A stretch of DNA of 60,441 nt from Bacteroidetes bacterium ADurb.Bin013 (lineage in GTDB: Bacteria; Bacteroidota; Bacteroidia; Bacteroidales; UBA932), in NCBI GenBank assembly GCA_002071385.1, contig MWFB01000014.1, positions 1 through 60,441 of the forward strand, in the 5' to 3' direction. The notes below the pieces were generated by a model. The model worked only from the letters and a program-made list of their open reading frames with translations, was not told where the DNA came from and made no database searches. Below are positions 48,157-58,096 of this stretch, piece after piece. Numbering within the stretch: position 1 is the stretch's first letter; each line of letters opens with the position of its first letter. A program made the position numbers and the translations under genes.

Positions 48157-48576
48157 TTATGCTTCTTTTACTGTTTGTTGTTTTTTATCCAATATTATAG
48201 TCACGTGGTTTGAGCGTTTGCGTATCCTGGCGGCACGTCCCTGTGGCGCTGTCCGGATCCTTTTGAGGATACGTCCACTGTCAACGGTGATGCTTTTCAC
48301 TATCACGTTACCGCTTTCAAGCTCTTTCCTTTCTCCTTCATTCTTACCCTCCCAATTGGCAATGGCCGATTTGAGAAGTTTTTGAAGACGGATGGCGGGT
48401 TCGTTTTTTGTATATTTCAAAATATCCAAAGCACGGTTCACTTCGACTCCCCGGACAAGATCAGCGACAAGACGCATCTTACGGGGGGATGTAGGAACAT
48501 TGTTCAGCTTGGCATAAGCTGTTTGTTTCCTTATTTCTTTCTGGCTTTCGGCCATTTTTCTTTTTCGAGCTCCCAT
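48157..48576 (-). CDS. rplV: 50S ribosomal protein L22
   Basis: The 139-residue protein shows the L22 pattern: [22 protein letters not shown] near the start and the extended beta hairpin region [22 protein letters not shown], which lines the peptide exit tunnel. Two possible Met starts lie seven codons apart; the upstream one is listed. It follows rpsS by 21 bases. Confidence 0.95.
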   Translation of the reverse strand: MGARKRKMAESQKEIRKQTAYAKLNNVPTSPRKMRLVADLVRGVEVNRALDILKYTKNEPAIRLQKLLKSAIANWEGKNEGERKELESGNVIVKSITVDSGRILKRIRTAPQGRAARIRKRSNHVTIILDKKQQTVKEA

Positions 48577-48597
48577 TAGTGTTCTCTTTTTTAGCTG

Positions 48598-48864
48598 TTA
48601 ACGATTGCCCGAGTGACCCTTGAATGTACGGGTGGGCGCAAATTCACCAAATTTATGACCGACCATATTCTCGGTTACATATACCGGAATGAATTTGTTT
48701 CCGTTATGCACGGCAACCGTATGGCCTACAAAGTCGGGAGAAATCACACTGGCACGGGACCAGGTCTTCAGGACTTCTTTTTTTATTTTGCCTTCATTCA
48801 TGTCAATCACTCTTTTTTCGAGGCTTGATTCAATGAAAGGACCTTTTTTTAATGAACGACTCAT
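48598..48864 (-). CDS. rpsS: 30S ribosomal protein S19
   Basis: The 88-residue protein begins [20 protein letters not shown] and contains [21 protein letters not shown] and the [16 protein letters not shown] segment typical of S19, at the head of the 30S subunit. It follows rplB by 18 bases. Confidence 0.97.
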   Translation of the reverse strand: MSRSLKKGPFIESSLEKRVIDMNEGKIKKEVLKTWSRASVISPDFVGHTVAVHNGNKFIPVYVTENMVGHKFGEFAPTRTFKGHSGNR

Positions 48865-48882
48865 AATGCAAATTTTATCCGG

Positions 48883-49710
48883 TTATTTTTTCCTTCTGTC
48901 TTCAATAATGAATTTCTTGGAATTCTTTTTAGGATTACGTGTCTTGTAACCTTTGGCAGGCACTCCTTTGCGTGAACGGGGATGTCCGCCGGAAGCACGG
49001 CCTTCTCCTCCACCCATTGGGTGATCCACAGGGTTCATGGATACGCCGCGGTTGCGGGGACGACGGCCCAGCCATCTTTTCCTTCCCGCCTTGCCGTGTT
49101 TTTCAAGACTGTGGTCGGGATTGGAAACGGTTCCCACAGTGGCACGGCAGGTCACCAGGACCATGCGTGTTTCACCCGAAGGCAAACGAAGAATGGCATG
49201 ATTTCCTTCCCGTGCTGTAAGTTGTGCATAGGAACCGGCACTGCGTGCCATGGCGGCACCCCCGCCGGGATGTAATTCCACATTATGTACCAGTGTTCCG
49301 AGGGGTATCTCGGACAAAAGCAATGTATTCCCGATTTCAGGAGCAACACCGGGACCGGATTCGATTTTCTGTCCCACCTGCAGTCCGTTGGGGGCAATAA
49401 TATAGCGTTTTTCACCGTCTGCATAAGCAACAAGAGCTATACGGGCGCTGCGGTTGGGGTCGTACTCAATAGTCTTGACCATGGCAGGATAGCCATCTTT
49501 GTCCCGTAAGAAATCTATGATACGGTACTGGCGCTTATGGCCGCCACCAAGGTAGCGCATGGTCATCCTTCCCTGGTTGTTCCTTCCGCCCGAACTCTTT
49601 TTGGGAGCAAGGAGGGATTTTTCGGGAACTGAACAGGTGATGTCGTCAAATGCGCTGATTAGTTTATGTCTTTGACCGGGTGTTACCGGTTTAAATTTAC
49701 GTACTGCCAT
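48883..49710 (-). CDS. rplB: 50S ribosomal protein L2
   Basis: The 275-residue protein supports peptidyl transfer and subunit association. The conserved loop with the functional His is [17 protein letters not shown] near residue 225. Other family segments are [23 protein letters not shown] and [19 protein letters not shown]. It starts three bases after the rplW stop codon. Confidence 0.97.
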   Translation of the reverse strand: MAVRKFKPVTPGQRHKLISAFDDITCSVPEKSLLAPKKSSGGRNNQGRMTMRYLGGGHKRQYRIIDFLRDKDGYPAMVKTIEYDPNRSARIALVAYADGEKRYIIAPNGLQVGQKIESGPGVAPEIGNTLLLSEIPLGTLVHNVELHPGGGAAMARSAGSYAQLTAREGNHAILRLPSGETRMVLVTCRATVGTVSNPDHSLEKHGKAGRKRWLGRRPRNRGVSMNPVDHPMGGGEGRASGGHPRSRKGVPAKGYKTRNPKKNSKKFIIEDRRKK

Positions 49711-49713
49711 AAC

Positions 49714-50004
49714 TTAAATATTGCTGTAGAAATCAATTTTGTCTTCACCTCCAAGTGTAATATACGCTTTTTTGAAGTGATTGGTACGTCCGCTCAGGAC
49801 CCCTGCCTTTGTATAACGGCTTTTGCGTTTTCCATGATAGTTGACTGTATTCACATCCACCACGGTAACCCCGTACATGCTTTCAACCGCTTGCTTGATC
49901 TGCAATTTGTTGGCTCTGCGGTCAACAAGAAATCCGTAACGATTCAATTTCTCGCCCTGAATCGTCATCTTTTCGGTAATTAAAGGCTTTATTAAAATGT
50001 TCAT
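49714..50004 (-). CDS. rplW: 50S ribosomal protein L23
   Basis: The 96-residue protein matches L23, which sits at the tunnel exit and docks trigger factor and SRP: MNILIKPLITEKMT at the start, then NKLQIKQAVESMYGVTVVDVNTV. It starts two bases after the rplD stop codon. Confidence 0.95.
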   Translation of the reverse strand: MNILIKPLITEKMTIQGEKLNRYGFLVDRRANKLQIKQAVESMYGVTVVDVNTVNYHGKRKSRYTKAGVLSGRTNHFKKAYITLGGEDKIDFYSNI

Positions 50005-50006
50005 CG

Positions 50007-50648
50007 TCAGGCAGATTGAGATGTCCCTAATTGCTGGCTGAGAATAGCCTCAACCCCTTCAATAAGGATGAGGTTCTGGGCATTGACAATGTCGTATGTG
50101 TTCAGTTCGTTGACTGTGACCACTTTTGCCCTTTCCACGTTACGGGACGAGAGGTAAATAGTATTGTTGTTATCGGGAAGCACCATCAGGATCTTTTTCC
50201 CTTCCACTTTCAGGTTCCTGCAGATGGCAAGAAAATCTTTGGTTTTGGGTGCATCCATGCTAAAAGGCTCGAGAACGGTTATGGCTTGTTCTTGTGCCTT
50301 ATAAGTCAAGGCAGAACGACGTGCCAGTTGTTTGAGCTTCTTGTTGAGCTTGAAACGGTAATCCCTGGGTTGCGGACCAAAAATCCTTCCGCCGCCAACG
50401 AACGTCCCGGCTTTCAAACTTCCGTGACGGGCACCGCCGGAACCTTTCTGGCGAACAATCTTCTTGGTGCTGTGTGCTATTTCCCAGCGTTCCTTGGCCT
50501 TGTGGGTGCCCTGGCGCTGGTTTGCCAGATATTGCTTGATATCCAGGTAGAGCGCGTGGTTGTTGGGTTCTATTCCAAAAACGGTATCGTCTAGGACCAC
50601 TTTCTTTCCGGAATCCTGACCGTCAATTTTATAAACTGCAATTTCCAT
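50007..50648 (-). CDS. rplD: 50S ribosomal protein L4
   Basis: The 213-residue protein matches bacterial L4, with the loop region [20 protein letters not shown] reaching into the exit tunnel and [20 protein letters not shown] after it. In E. coli L4 represses the S10 operon through its leader; here the leader lies upstream of rplC. It starts four bases after the rplC stop codon. Confidence 0.96.
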   Translation of the reverse strand: MEIAVYKIDGQDSGKKVVLDDTVFGIEPNNHALYLDIKQYLANQRQGTHKAKERWEIAHSTKKIVRQKGSGGARHGSLKAGTFVGGGRIFGPQPRDYRFKLNKKLKQLARRSALTYKAQEQAITVLEPFSMDAPKTKDFLAICRNLKVEGKKILMVLPDNNNTIYLSSRNVERAKVVTVNELNTYDIVNAQNLILIEGVEAILSQQLGTSQSA

Positions 50649-50652
50649 ACGG

Positions 50653-51282
50653 CTATACCTCCAAAATTACGTAAGAACCGTTGGCTCCGGGAACTGAACC
50701 TTTCACTATGACAAGGTTGTTCTCGGGAACGATTTTCATTACCCTTAGATTGATGATTTTGACTTTATCCCCACCCATACGTCCGGCCATGCTTTTGCCT
50801 TTGAATACGCGAGACGGCCACGATGATGCACCCAGAGAACCCAGGGCGCGGAGACGGTTGTGCTGACCGTGTGTCTGGCCTCCTACTCCGGAAAAGCCAT
50901 GGCGTCTGACGACTCCCTGAAAGCCTTTCCCTTTTGTAATGCCGGTCACGTCCACCCAGTCAATAAGGCTGGGGTCAAAAATGTCGTTCACGGTTACGGT
51001 GTCGCCCAGGCGCAGTTCTTTGTCGAAATCATTGGGAAATTCCGCCAATTTACGCTTGGGGGTGGTATTTGCCTTTTTGAAATGGCCCTTGAGGGCCGCG
51101 CTGGTGTGCTTTTCTTTTTTCTCGTCATAGGCAAGTTGTACGGCGGCATAACCATCTTTCTCTTCCGTACGCACTTGCGTAACTACACACGGACCAGCCT
51201 CAATCACAGTGCAGGGAATATTCTTCCCGTAACTGTCGAAAACCGAAGTCATTCCGATTTTCTTTCCAATTAATCCAGGCAT
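50653..51282 (-). CDS. rplC: 50S ribosomal protein L3
   Basis: The 209-residue protein starts [20 protein letters not shown] and has the conserved [21 protein letters not shown] region. It is the first gene of the ribosomal block, and rpsJ, which normally precedes it, is absent. A strong promoter and hairpin leader lie upstream, then the 3' end of carB. Confidence 0.97.
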   Translation of the reverse strand: MPGLIGKKIGMTSVFDSYGKNIPCTVIEAGPCVVTQVRTEEKDGYAAVQLAYDEKKEKHTSAALKGHFKKANTTPKRKLAEFPNDFDKELRLGDTVTVNDIFDPSLIDWVDVTGITKGKGFQGVVRRHGFSGVGGQTHGQHNRLRALGSLGASSWPSRVFKGKSMAGRMGGDKVKIINLRVMKIVPENNLVIVKGSVPGANGSYVILEV

Positions 51283-51321
51283 TGGTTGTTAATTAGGTGT
51301 TTATCAATAAAATGAACGAAT

Positions 51322-51339
51322 CCCGCAGAAAAATGCGGG
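51322..51339 (-). promoter_or_regulatory. Hairpin in the rplC leader
   Basis: CCCGCA (51339-51334 on the minus strand) pairs with TGCGGG (51327-51322) across a six-base loop. It begins within a few bases of the predicted transcript start. A regulatory role by L3 or L4 is possible but unproven; it may only protect the 5' end. Confidence 0.5.
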
Positions 51340-51342
51340 CTG

Positions 51343-51373
51343 CAAAGTTAGGCGTAATTTTGGAAAAAGCAAA
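51343..51373 (-). promoter_or_regulatory. rplC operon promoter
   Basis: On the minus strand TTTG (51373-51370) and TAACTTTG (51350-51343) are exactly 19 bases apart, a full match to the Bacteroidota consensus. It begins five bases past the carB stop codon, with no terminator between. Confidence 0.85.
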
Positions 51374-51377
51374 AAAA

Positions 51378-54300
51378 TCAATACTCCTGCCAGCTCTTTA
51401 TTTGAATATCCTCAATAGAAAGCGAGCAGAAAGCGGTGATAAAGGCATCGGCCAGCCGGGCATTGGTTAATAACGGGATATTCAGGTCTATGGCCGCGCG
51501 CCGGATCTTGTATCCGTTATCCAGTTCCCCCGAAGTCAGGTCCCGGGGAATATTCACTACCAGGTCTATCTCCCTGCGGTGCAGCATATCCAGTGCCTGC
51601 GGTTGTTTTTCCGTCTCGCTGGGCCAATAGACGCGGTGGCTGGGAATCCCGTTCTCTTTCAGGAAACGGTGGGTTCCCCCTGTGGCATAGAGCTGGTATC
51701 CTTTCTGATGCAAAAGCAGCGCTGCATTGAGCATGTCTACTTTTTGGCGGGGTGTTCCCGTGGAAAGCAGGATGTTCCGGGCAGGGACCCTGTAACCCAC
51801 GGCCAGCATGCTTATCAGGACAGCCTCCAGGGTGTCTTCTGCAATGCATCCCACCTCGCCGGTGGAAGCCATGTCCACGCCCAGTACAGGATCGGCCTTT
51901 TGCAGTCGGCTGAATGAAAACTGGGAAGCCTTTATCCCTACATAATCCAGGTCGAACTCGTTCTTGCGGGGGCGCTCCACCGGAAGTCCCAGCATTATCC
52001 GGGTTGCCATCTCAATGAAATTGATCTTGCTCACTTTGCTGACAAAGGGGAAGCTGCGCGATGCCCTCAGGTTGCATTCAATCACCTTGATCTCATTGCC
52101 CTTGGCCAGGTACTGGATGTTGAAAGGACCCGATATGTGCAGTTCACGGGCTATCTGCCGGCTTATCCTTTTGATGCGCCTGACCGTTTCCACATACAAC
52201 TTCTGAGGCGGGAACTGGATGGTGGCATCGCCGCTGTGCACACCGGCAAATTCCACGTGTTCGCTTATGGCGTAGGCAATGATATCACCATCACGGGCAA
52301 CGGCATCCATTTCAACTTCCTTGGCATGTTCAATGAATTGGCTTACCACAACCGGGTGCTGCTTGCTCACGTTGGCCGCCAGCTTTAAAAAGCGCTCCAT
52401 CTCCTCGAAATTGGAGCAAACGTTCATGGCTGCACCGCTCAGCACATAACTCGGTCTGACAAGTACCGGGAATCCCACCTCCCGGACAAAAGCGGTGACA
52501 TCCCTCATGGAAGAGAGTTCTTTCCAGCGGGGCTGGTCTACCCCAATGCGGTCCAGCATGGCCGAGAATTTATGCCTGTCCTCGGCATTGTCGATATAGC
52601 GGGCAGGCGTTCCCAGGATGGGCACCTGCTGCTTGTCAAGCACCACGGCCAGGTTGTTGGGGATCTGTCCCCCGGTGGAAAGTATCACCCCTTTGGGTGT
52701 TTCAAGTTCCACAATATCCATGACCCGTTCATTGGTGAGCTCGTCAAAATAGAGCCTGTCGCATATGTCGTAATCGGTGGAAACCGTTTCGGGATTATAA
52801 TTGATCATTACGGATCGCCAGCCTTCCCTGCGGATCGTCAGCAGGGCCTGTACCCCGCACCAGTCGAATTCCACTGAGCTTCCAATGCGGTAAGCCCCAG
52901 AGCCCAGGACTACTATGGAGCGTCCGTCCCGCTCATAATCAATGTCGTGTTCCCTGCCCCCGTAGGTCAGGTACAGGTAATTGGTCCTGGCAGGATATTC
53001 GGCTGCCAGGGTATCTATCTGCTTGACAACAGGAGTGATACTCAGCGCTTTCCTTAACCGGCGGATCTGCAGGGGACTATCCTGGGTCATCCTCTTTTTC
53101 CACAAGGCCCTTGCTATCTGGAAGTCAGAAAAGCCCTGTCTTTTGGCTATATACAACAACTCTCGCTCCTGTTCGCCCCAGTCGCCGCCATCGGGATCTT
53201 TCGGGGGATTTGTTTTTTCCAGCAATTTGCTGGTCTGGACAATGTCCATGAGTTTTTGAAGGAACCACCTGTCGATCCGGGTCAGTCCGTGGATCTGTTC
53301 CACCGTGTAGCCGGCCTGCATGGCATTGCTAATCACAAAGATCCGCATGTCGGTAGGCTCGTGCAGCGCTTTGTCGATATCCTCTATAACCAGTTCCCGG
53401 TTCTCAACGAAACCGTGCATTCCCTGGCCTATCATGCGCAATCCCTTTTGTATGGTTTCTTCAAAAGTGCGTCCGATCGCCATCACTTCCCCGACAGATT
53501 TCATGCTGCTGCCAATCTCCCGGGCAATACCCCGGAACTTGCCAAGGTCCCAGCGTGGGATCTTGCAGACCACATAATCCAGTGCCGGTTCAAAAAAAGC
53601 CGGAGTGACCCTGGTAACGGAATTTTTCAGCTCGTGCAGCCCGTATCCCAGGGCCAGCTTGGCAGCCACAAAAGCCAGCGGATATCCGGTTGCCTTTGAT
53701 GCCAGTGCCGATGAACGGCTTAAACGGGCATTGACCTCGATAACGCGGTAATCTTCACTGGCCACATCCAGGGCATACTGGATGTTGCATTCCCCCACAA
53801 TCCCGATATGCCGTATGATTTTGATGGCCATTTCCCTCAGCAGCTGTGATTCCTGGTTATTGAGTGTCTGGGTGGGTGCCACCACAATGCTTTCTCCCGT
53901 ATGGATGCCAAGCGGATCAAAGTTCTCCATATTGCATACGGTGATACAATTGTCGTACTTGTCCCGTACCACTTCATACTCAATCTCTTTCCACCCTTTG
54001 AGGCTTTTTTCAACCAGCACCTGAGGGGAAAAGGCAAAAGACTTCTCTGCCAGCGCCAGCAGTTCTTCTTCATTGTCACAAAAACCCGAGCCGAGTCCGC
54101 CCAAGGCATACGCAGCCCTCAGGATGACAGGATACCCCAGGTTACGGGCGGCGTGTGCCGCTTCTTCCACCGCGCCGACTGCCACGCTCTGAATGGTTTT
54201 GATGTCTATTTCATTCAGTTTCCTGACAAAAAGCTCCCTGTCCTCTGTCTCCATGATGGCCTGTATGGGTGTTCCCAGCACCTGCACCCCGTATTTTTCA

Positions 54301-54611
54301 AAGACACCGTTACGATAAAGTTCCACCCCGCAATTCAGGGCAGTCTGACCTCCGAAAGCCAGCAGTATGCCACCGGGCTTTTCTTTTCTGATGACCTGTT
54401 CTACAAAAAAAGGGGTGACGGGTAAAAAATATACCGTGTCGGCCACACCTTCGGATGTCTGCACCGTGGCAATATTGGGATTGATCAGGACCGTACGGAT
54501 TCCTTCTTCGCGGATGGCTTTCAGGGCCTGGGAGCCAGAATAGTCAAATTCTCCGGCTTCGCCGATTTTGAGGGCGCCGGACCCGAGAACCAATATTTTT
54601 TCAAATTTCAT
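51378..54611 (-). CDS. carB: Carbamoyl-phosphate synthase large subunit
   Basis: The 1077-residue enzyme uses ammonia from CarA, bicarbonate and two ATP to make carbamoyl phosphate for pyrimidines and arginine. It has two ATP-grasp halves, each opening with a similar GSG motif (LVLGSGALKIGEAGEFDYSG near 6; VVLGSGAYRIGSSVEFDW near 570), then the C-terminal MGS-like regulatory domain (KGYQLYATGGTHRFL). ATG 54611 was chosen because MKFEKILVLGSG is the family start; it lies four bases after the carA stop codon. Confidence 0.97.
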   Translation of the reverse strand: MKFEKILVLGSGALKIGEAGEFDYSGSQALKAIREEGIRTVLINPNIATVQTSEGVADTVYFLPVTPFFVEQVIRKEKPGGILLAFGGQTALNCGVELYRNGVFEKYGVQVLGTPIQAIMETEDRELFVRKLNEIDIKTIQSVAVGAVEEAAHAARNLGYPVILRAAYALGGLGSGFCDNEEELLALAEKSFAFSPQVLVEKSLKGWKEIEYEVVRDKYDNCITVCNMENFDPLGIHTGESIVVAPTQTLNNQESQLLREMAIKIIRHIGIVGECNIQYALDVASEDYRVIEVNARLSRSSALASKATGYPLAFVAAKLALGYGLHELKNSVTRVTPAFFEPALDYVVCKIPRWDLGKFRGIAREIGSSMKSVGEVMAIGRTFEETIQKGLRMIGQGMHGFVENRELVIEDIDKALHEPTDMRIFVISNAMQAGYTVEQIHGLTRIDRWFLQKLMDIVQTSKLLEKTNPPKDPDGGDWGEQERELLYIAKRQGFSDFQIARALWKKRMTQDSPLQIRRLRKALSITPVVKQIDTLAAEYPARTNYLYLTYGGREHDIDYERDGRSIVVLGSGAYRIGSSVEFDWCGVQALLTIRREGWRSVMINYNPETVSTDYDICDRLYFDELTNERVMDIVELETPKGVILSTGGQIPNNLAVVLDKQQVPILGTPARYIDNAEDRHKFSAMLDRIGVDQPRWKELSSMRDVTAFVREVGFPVLVRPSYVLSGAAMNVCSNFEEMERFLKLAANVSKQHPVVVSQFIEHAKEVEMDAVARDGDIIAYAISEHVEFAGVHSGDATIQFPPQKLYVETVRRIKRISRQIARELHISGPFNIQYLAKGNEIKVIECNLRASRSFPFVSKVSKINFIEMATRIMLGLPVERPRKNEFDLDYVGIKASQFSFSRLQKADPVLGVDMASTGEVGCIAEDTLEAVLISMLAVGYRVPARNILLSTGTPRQKVDMLNAALLLHQKGYQLYATGGTHRFLKENGIPSHRVYWPSETEKQPQALDMLHRREIDLVVNIPRDLTSGELDNGYKIRRAAIDLNIPLLTNARLADAFITAFCSLSIEDIQIKSWQEY

Positions 54612-54615
54612 CGGT

Positions 54616-55692
54616 TTACAGGATTTCAGTGAATTGGTCAAAAACGGGGACCATATCGGTTGGTCCGCTGGCTGCTTCGGGATGGAATTGCAGGGAAAAG
54701 AACGGTTTGGTCCTGTGACGGATTCCTTCGTTTGTGCCGTCGTTCAGGTTAATGAACATCGTGCCCCAATCCTTGCCCAGGGTGTCTGGATCCAGGGCAT
54801 ATCCGTGATTCTGGGAGGTGATGTAACACCTTCCGGTATCCATGTCCTGTACCGGCTGGTTATGACCCCTGTGACCGTATTTCATTCTGATCACTTGTGC
54901 CCCGGCAGCCAGTCCCAGTACCTGGTTCCCCATGCAAACGCCACAGATGGGCTTGTTTCCCTCCATAGCCTTCTTCAGATGAGCAATGGTCGCTGTGTAC
55001 CTGGTGGGATCGCCTGGCCCGTTGCTGATAAAGATCCCGTCATAATCCATAGATATGAAATCATGGTCCCAGGGGACCCTTATCACAGTGACACCGCGGC
55101 TGAGCAATATGCGTATGATGTTGTGCTTCACGCCACAATCTATCAACACCACTTTTTTGATTCCCGGATTTCCCTGGTAGGTGATCACTTCCCTGCATGA
55201 TATGCTCTCTGCCGTATTATTCGCCGTGTTGTCCGGAAAGGGAATGGACAGCGGATCGTCTTCCCCCACAACAATTTTTCCCTTCATAGAGCCCTTTTCC
55301 CGCAGTAATTTTGCAAGCGCACGCGTATCCACATCATACACACCGGGAATTTGCTCCTCTTCAAGCCATTGTTCAAGGCTTTCCCTGGCATTCCAGTGGC
55401 TGAACAAACGACTGTGGTCGAAAACAACCAGTCCCTGCACGTGGATCTTTTCACTTTCCATATAGAGGCAAAGTCCCTGCTTGTCCACCGTCCTTTCCGG
55501 CACACCGTAATTGCCCACCAGGGGGTAAGTCATGACAAGGATTTGTCCCAGGTAGGAAGGATCGGTCAAAGATTCGGGGTATCCCGTCATGCCTGTACTG
55601 AACACCACTTCTCCCGAAACGGATTTTTTACAGCCGAAGGAGCGGCCTTCAAAAACAGATCCGTCTTCCAGGATAATACGAGCTTTATTCAT
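54616..55692 (-). CDS. carA: Carbamoyl-phosphate synthase small subunit
   Basis: The 358-residue glutamine amidotransferase supplies ammonia to CarB. The N-terminal CPSase domain starts NKARIILEDGSVFEGRSFG. The class I amidotransferase triad is visible: Cys in ICGVCMGNQVLGLA near residue 252, and His and Glu in SLQFHPEAA near the end. A second ATG three bases upstream (55695) is also possible. The stop codon of the GH3 gene lies only a few bases upstream, so the three genes may be co-transcribed. Confidence 0.96.
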   Translation of the reverse strand: MNKARIILEDGSVFEGRSFGCKKSVSGEVVFSTGMTGYPESLTDPSYLGQILVMTYPLVGNYGVPERTVDKQGLCLYMESEKIHVQGLVVFDHSRLFSHWNARESLEQWLEEEQIPGVYDVDTRALAKLLREKGSMKGKIVVGEDDPLSIPFPDNTANNTAESISCREVITYQGNPGIKKVVLIDCGVKHNIIRILLSRGVTVIRVPWDHDFISMDYDGIFISNGPGDPTRYTATIAHLKKAMEGNKPICGVCMGNQVLGLAAGAQVIRMKYGHRGHNQPVQDMDTGRCYITSQNHGYALDPDTLGKDWGTMFINLNDGTNEGIRHRTKPFFSLQFHPEAASGPTDMVPVFDQFTEIL

Positions 55693-55697
55693 CATGC

Positions 55698-57878
55698 TTA
55701 GTTAGAACCGCGCAAAGTTATGCTTTTTTTGAGTCTTATATCACGCGAAGAGGAACCGATACGCAGTTCCACCGTACCCGGCTCCAGTGTCCAGTTTCCT
55801 TTAGACGTATTCCAGTACATCAAACTGCTTGCGGGCACCTTGAGGGTGACCTGCGCGGATTTTCCGGGTTCCAGCTGTACGTCCTTAAAAGCTTTCAGTT
55901 CGTTTTCCGGGAATTCCACGTTGGATCCGGGACGGTGCACATACAGTTGCACCACCTCGCGGGCAGGGTATTTCCCGGTATTGGATAGCCGGAAGGAGAC
56001 CGTCATCACATCGGAGGTGCGGTATGTTTCCTTTCCGGTCCGGGGAGAATCATAAGTAAAAGTTGTATAGGACAGGCCGTGCCCAAATGGAAACAGGGGT
56101 TCGATCTTCCAGGCATCGAACCAGCGGTAACCCACATAAATATCTTCCGAGTAAGGGGCCTTGTCAAAATTCGGATAAGTCTTCAATGCGTAGGCCGGGG
56201 AATCTTCCAGCCGTACGGGGAATGTGAACGGCAGCTTCCCGGAAGGCACTACAGTACCCAGCAACACATCGGCCAGAGCGTTGCCTGCTTCGGAACCGTT
56301 GAACCAGGATACAAGCATGGCCTTCGAACACGGCTCAACGGTGCTCAGGTCCACCGGGGCCCCGGTTACCACTACGGTCACTATGTTAGGATTGACTGTG
56401 GCAATTTCCCGGATCAGCTGGTCCTGCAGGGAAGGCAGGATGATGTTCATCCTGTCGGCTCCCTCGGTCTCCACCTCCCGGTTGTTACCTGCGAAAAACA
56501 GGACCATATCGGCACCGGCTGCTGCTTCCAGGGCCTGGGCAAGCATTTCCTGGTCCAGGCCTGTTCCCGGGGCAGCACTGCCCGTGAGCATGCCTCCTGC
56601 ACCGGAGAGCACCACACCGCCCAATATGCCTCCGCGTTCCCGGTCTTGCCTGGAAAATCCCTTGTACCCACGGGCATACACCAATGTCGCGCGATCACCG
56701 ATTTTCTGCTCCAGGGCTTCCAGCGGGGTAATCTCGTAGCGGGTCTTCACCCCGGCACCGATCCCGCCGGTGGCATGTTTTTGAATGGCATTGTCCCCTA
56801 TGACTGCTATGGTTGGTGTCTTTTCCAGGTCCAGCGGTAGCAGGGAACCTTCATTTTTTAACAGGACTATGGACCGGGAAGCGATCTGATAGACCATTTG
56901 CCCGTGTTCGGGTGTGCTGACGGGATTTACATGGGATGTTTCCTCAACCGGGTCAATGGCAAGGCGCACCCGAAGGATGTTGCCCACTTTCCGGTCAATG
57001 ATCTCTTCGGGAATTGCACCGTTTCGTACTGAATCCAGCAGGGCTTGTCCAAAAAACATGTTTCCGGGCATTTCCACATCCAGTCCCGCCAGGGCTGCCT
57101 GTACGGTACTGTGTGTGCCGTACCAGTCAGAGATGACCATACCCCGGAAACCCCATTCCTGCCGCAATATTTTGTCCAGCAGGATCTCATTCTCGGCACA
57201 CCAGGTCCCGTTCACCTTGTTGTAAGCGGACATGACCCCCAGTGCTCCCGCCTCTTCAACGGCAGCGCGGAAAGGAGGCAGGTATATCTCGCGCATGGCC
57301 CTGTCGCTGACAATCACATCCACCATGCCCCGGTTGTTTTCCTGGTTGTTCAGGGCATAATGTTTGATACAGGCAGCTGCCCCGTTGTCCTGCACTCCCC
57401 TCACATAACCAACGGCCAGGCGTGAACTTAGTAACGGGTCTTCGCTGAAGTACTCATATGTCCTTCCGCCCGTGGGTATGCGCTGGATATTGATGGCCGG
57501 CCCCAGGATCATGTCCTTGCCCCGGGTCCTGGCCTCTTCTGCCATCCCTTTTCCGTAAAGGTATGCCATCTCTTCGCTCCAGGTAGCGGCCAGGGCAGAA
57601 CCAGTTGGAAAGAATGTTGCCGAGTCTGTGGTCAGGCCCAACGGCCTCCAGGAATGAGGTTCCAATTCCTCACGAATGCCGAATGGTCCGTCAGTATATT
57701 TAACGGGAGCAATCCCCAGGCGCTCCACACCGGCAGAAGTGAACATAGTCTGTCCATGCAGCATGTCCACTTTTTCTTCAAGAGTCATTTGCGCTGTCAG
57801 ATCCTGTATTTGTTTTTCAGTATCGGCACTGCAGGCAGCCAGCATGCAAATGCCCGTTATTATTAGAATTTTTTTCAT
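55698..57878 (-). CDS. GH3 beta-glucosidase-type lipoprotein
   Basis: From ATG 57878 the protein has 726 residues and a lipobox (MKKILIITGICMLAACSAD). It has the two-domain GH3 structure: the nucleophile Asp in MVISDWYGT near 257, the CIKHYALNNQENNR loop near 176, and the (alpha/beta)6 sandwich plus a fibronectin-III-like C-terminal domain (VVQLYVHRPGS). It resembles BglX-type periplasmic beta-glucosidases that release glucose from beta-linked oligosaccharides; beta-xylosidase activity is possible. It ends just before carA. Confidence 0.92.
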   Translation of the reverse strand: MKKILIITGICMLAACSADTEKQIQDLTAQMTLEEKVDMLHGQTMFTSAGVERLGIAPVKYTDGPFGIREELEPHSWRPLGLTTDSATFFPTGSALAATWSEEMAYLYGKGMAEEARTRGKDMILGPAINIQRIPTGGRTYEYFSEDPLLSSRLAVGYVRGVQDNGAAACIKHYALNNQENNRGMVDVIVSDRAMREIYLPPFRAAVEEAGALGVMSAYNKVNGTWCAENEILLDKILRQEWGFRGMVISDWYGTHSTVQAALAGLDVEMPGNMFFGQALLDSVRNGAIPEEIIDRKVGNILRVRLAIDPVEETSHVNPVSTPEHGQMVYQIASRSIVLLKNEGSLLPLDLEKTPTIAVIGDNAIQKHATGGIGAGVKTRYEITPLEALEQKIGDRATLVYARGYKGFSRQDRERGGILGGVVLSGAGGMLTGSAAPGTGLDQEMLAQALEAAAGADMVLFFAGNNREVETEGADRMNIILPSLQDQLIREIATVNPNIVTVVVTGAPVDLSTVEPCSKAMLVSWFNGSEAGNALADVLLGTVVPSGKLPFTFPVRLEDSPAYALKTYPNFDKAPYSEDIYVGYRWFDAWKIEPLFPFGHGLSYTTFTYDSPRTGKETYRTSDVMTVSFRLSNTGKYPAREVVQLYVHRPGSNVEFPENELKAFKDVQLEPGKSAQVTLKVPASSLMYWNTSKGNWTLEPGTVELRIGSSSRDIRLKKSITLRGSN

Positions 57879-57882
57879 GATA

Positions 57883-57890
57883 CAAATATA
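57883..57890 (-). promoter_or_regulatory. -7 box of the GH3 gene
   Basis: On the minus strand TATATTTG (57890-57883) ends four bases before the ATG at 57878. The TTTG elements upstream are at non-standard spacing. If used, the mRNA would start within the first codons or at the ATG. The rest of 57900-58096 shows no clear signal for the divergent OmpA-like gene. Confidence 0.45.
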
Positions 57891-58096
57891 ATCATTCAAA
57901 AAAACAAATGTTTATCTTCGTATATTCATCTTTTGACCCTGTGGAAATGGTTACCCAAAGCCAGGTGTTTATGCAAAAAACTGTTTCCACCACCAGGCAA
58001 GGGCAGGCAAGGGGCATGGGCGGTGTACGCCAGGAACCCTTCAACGATAAAGGCAATATAACAAGTTCTCAATTACTAATATAGAAACCCATACTG

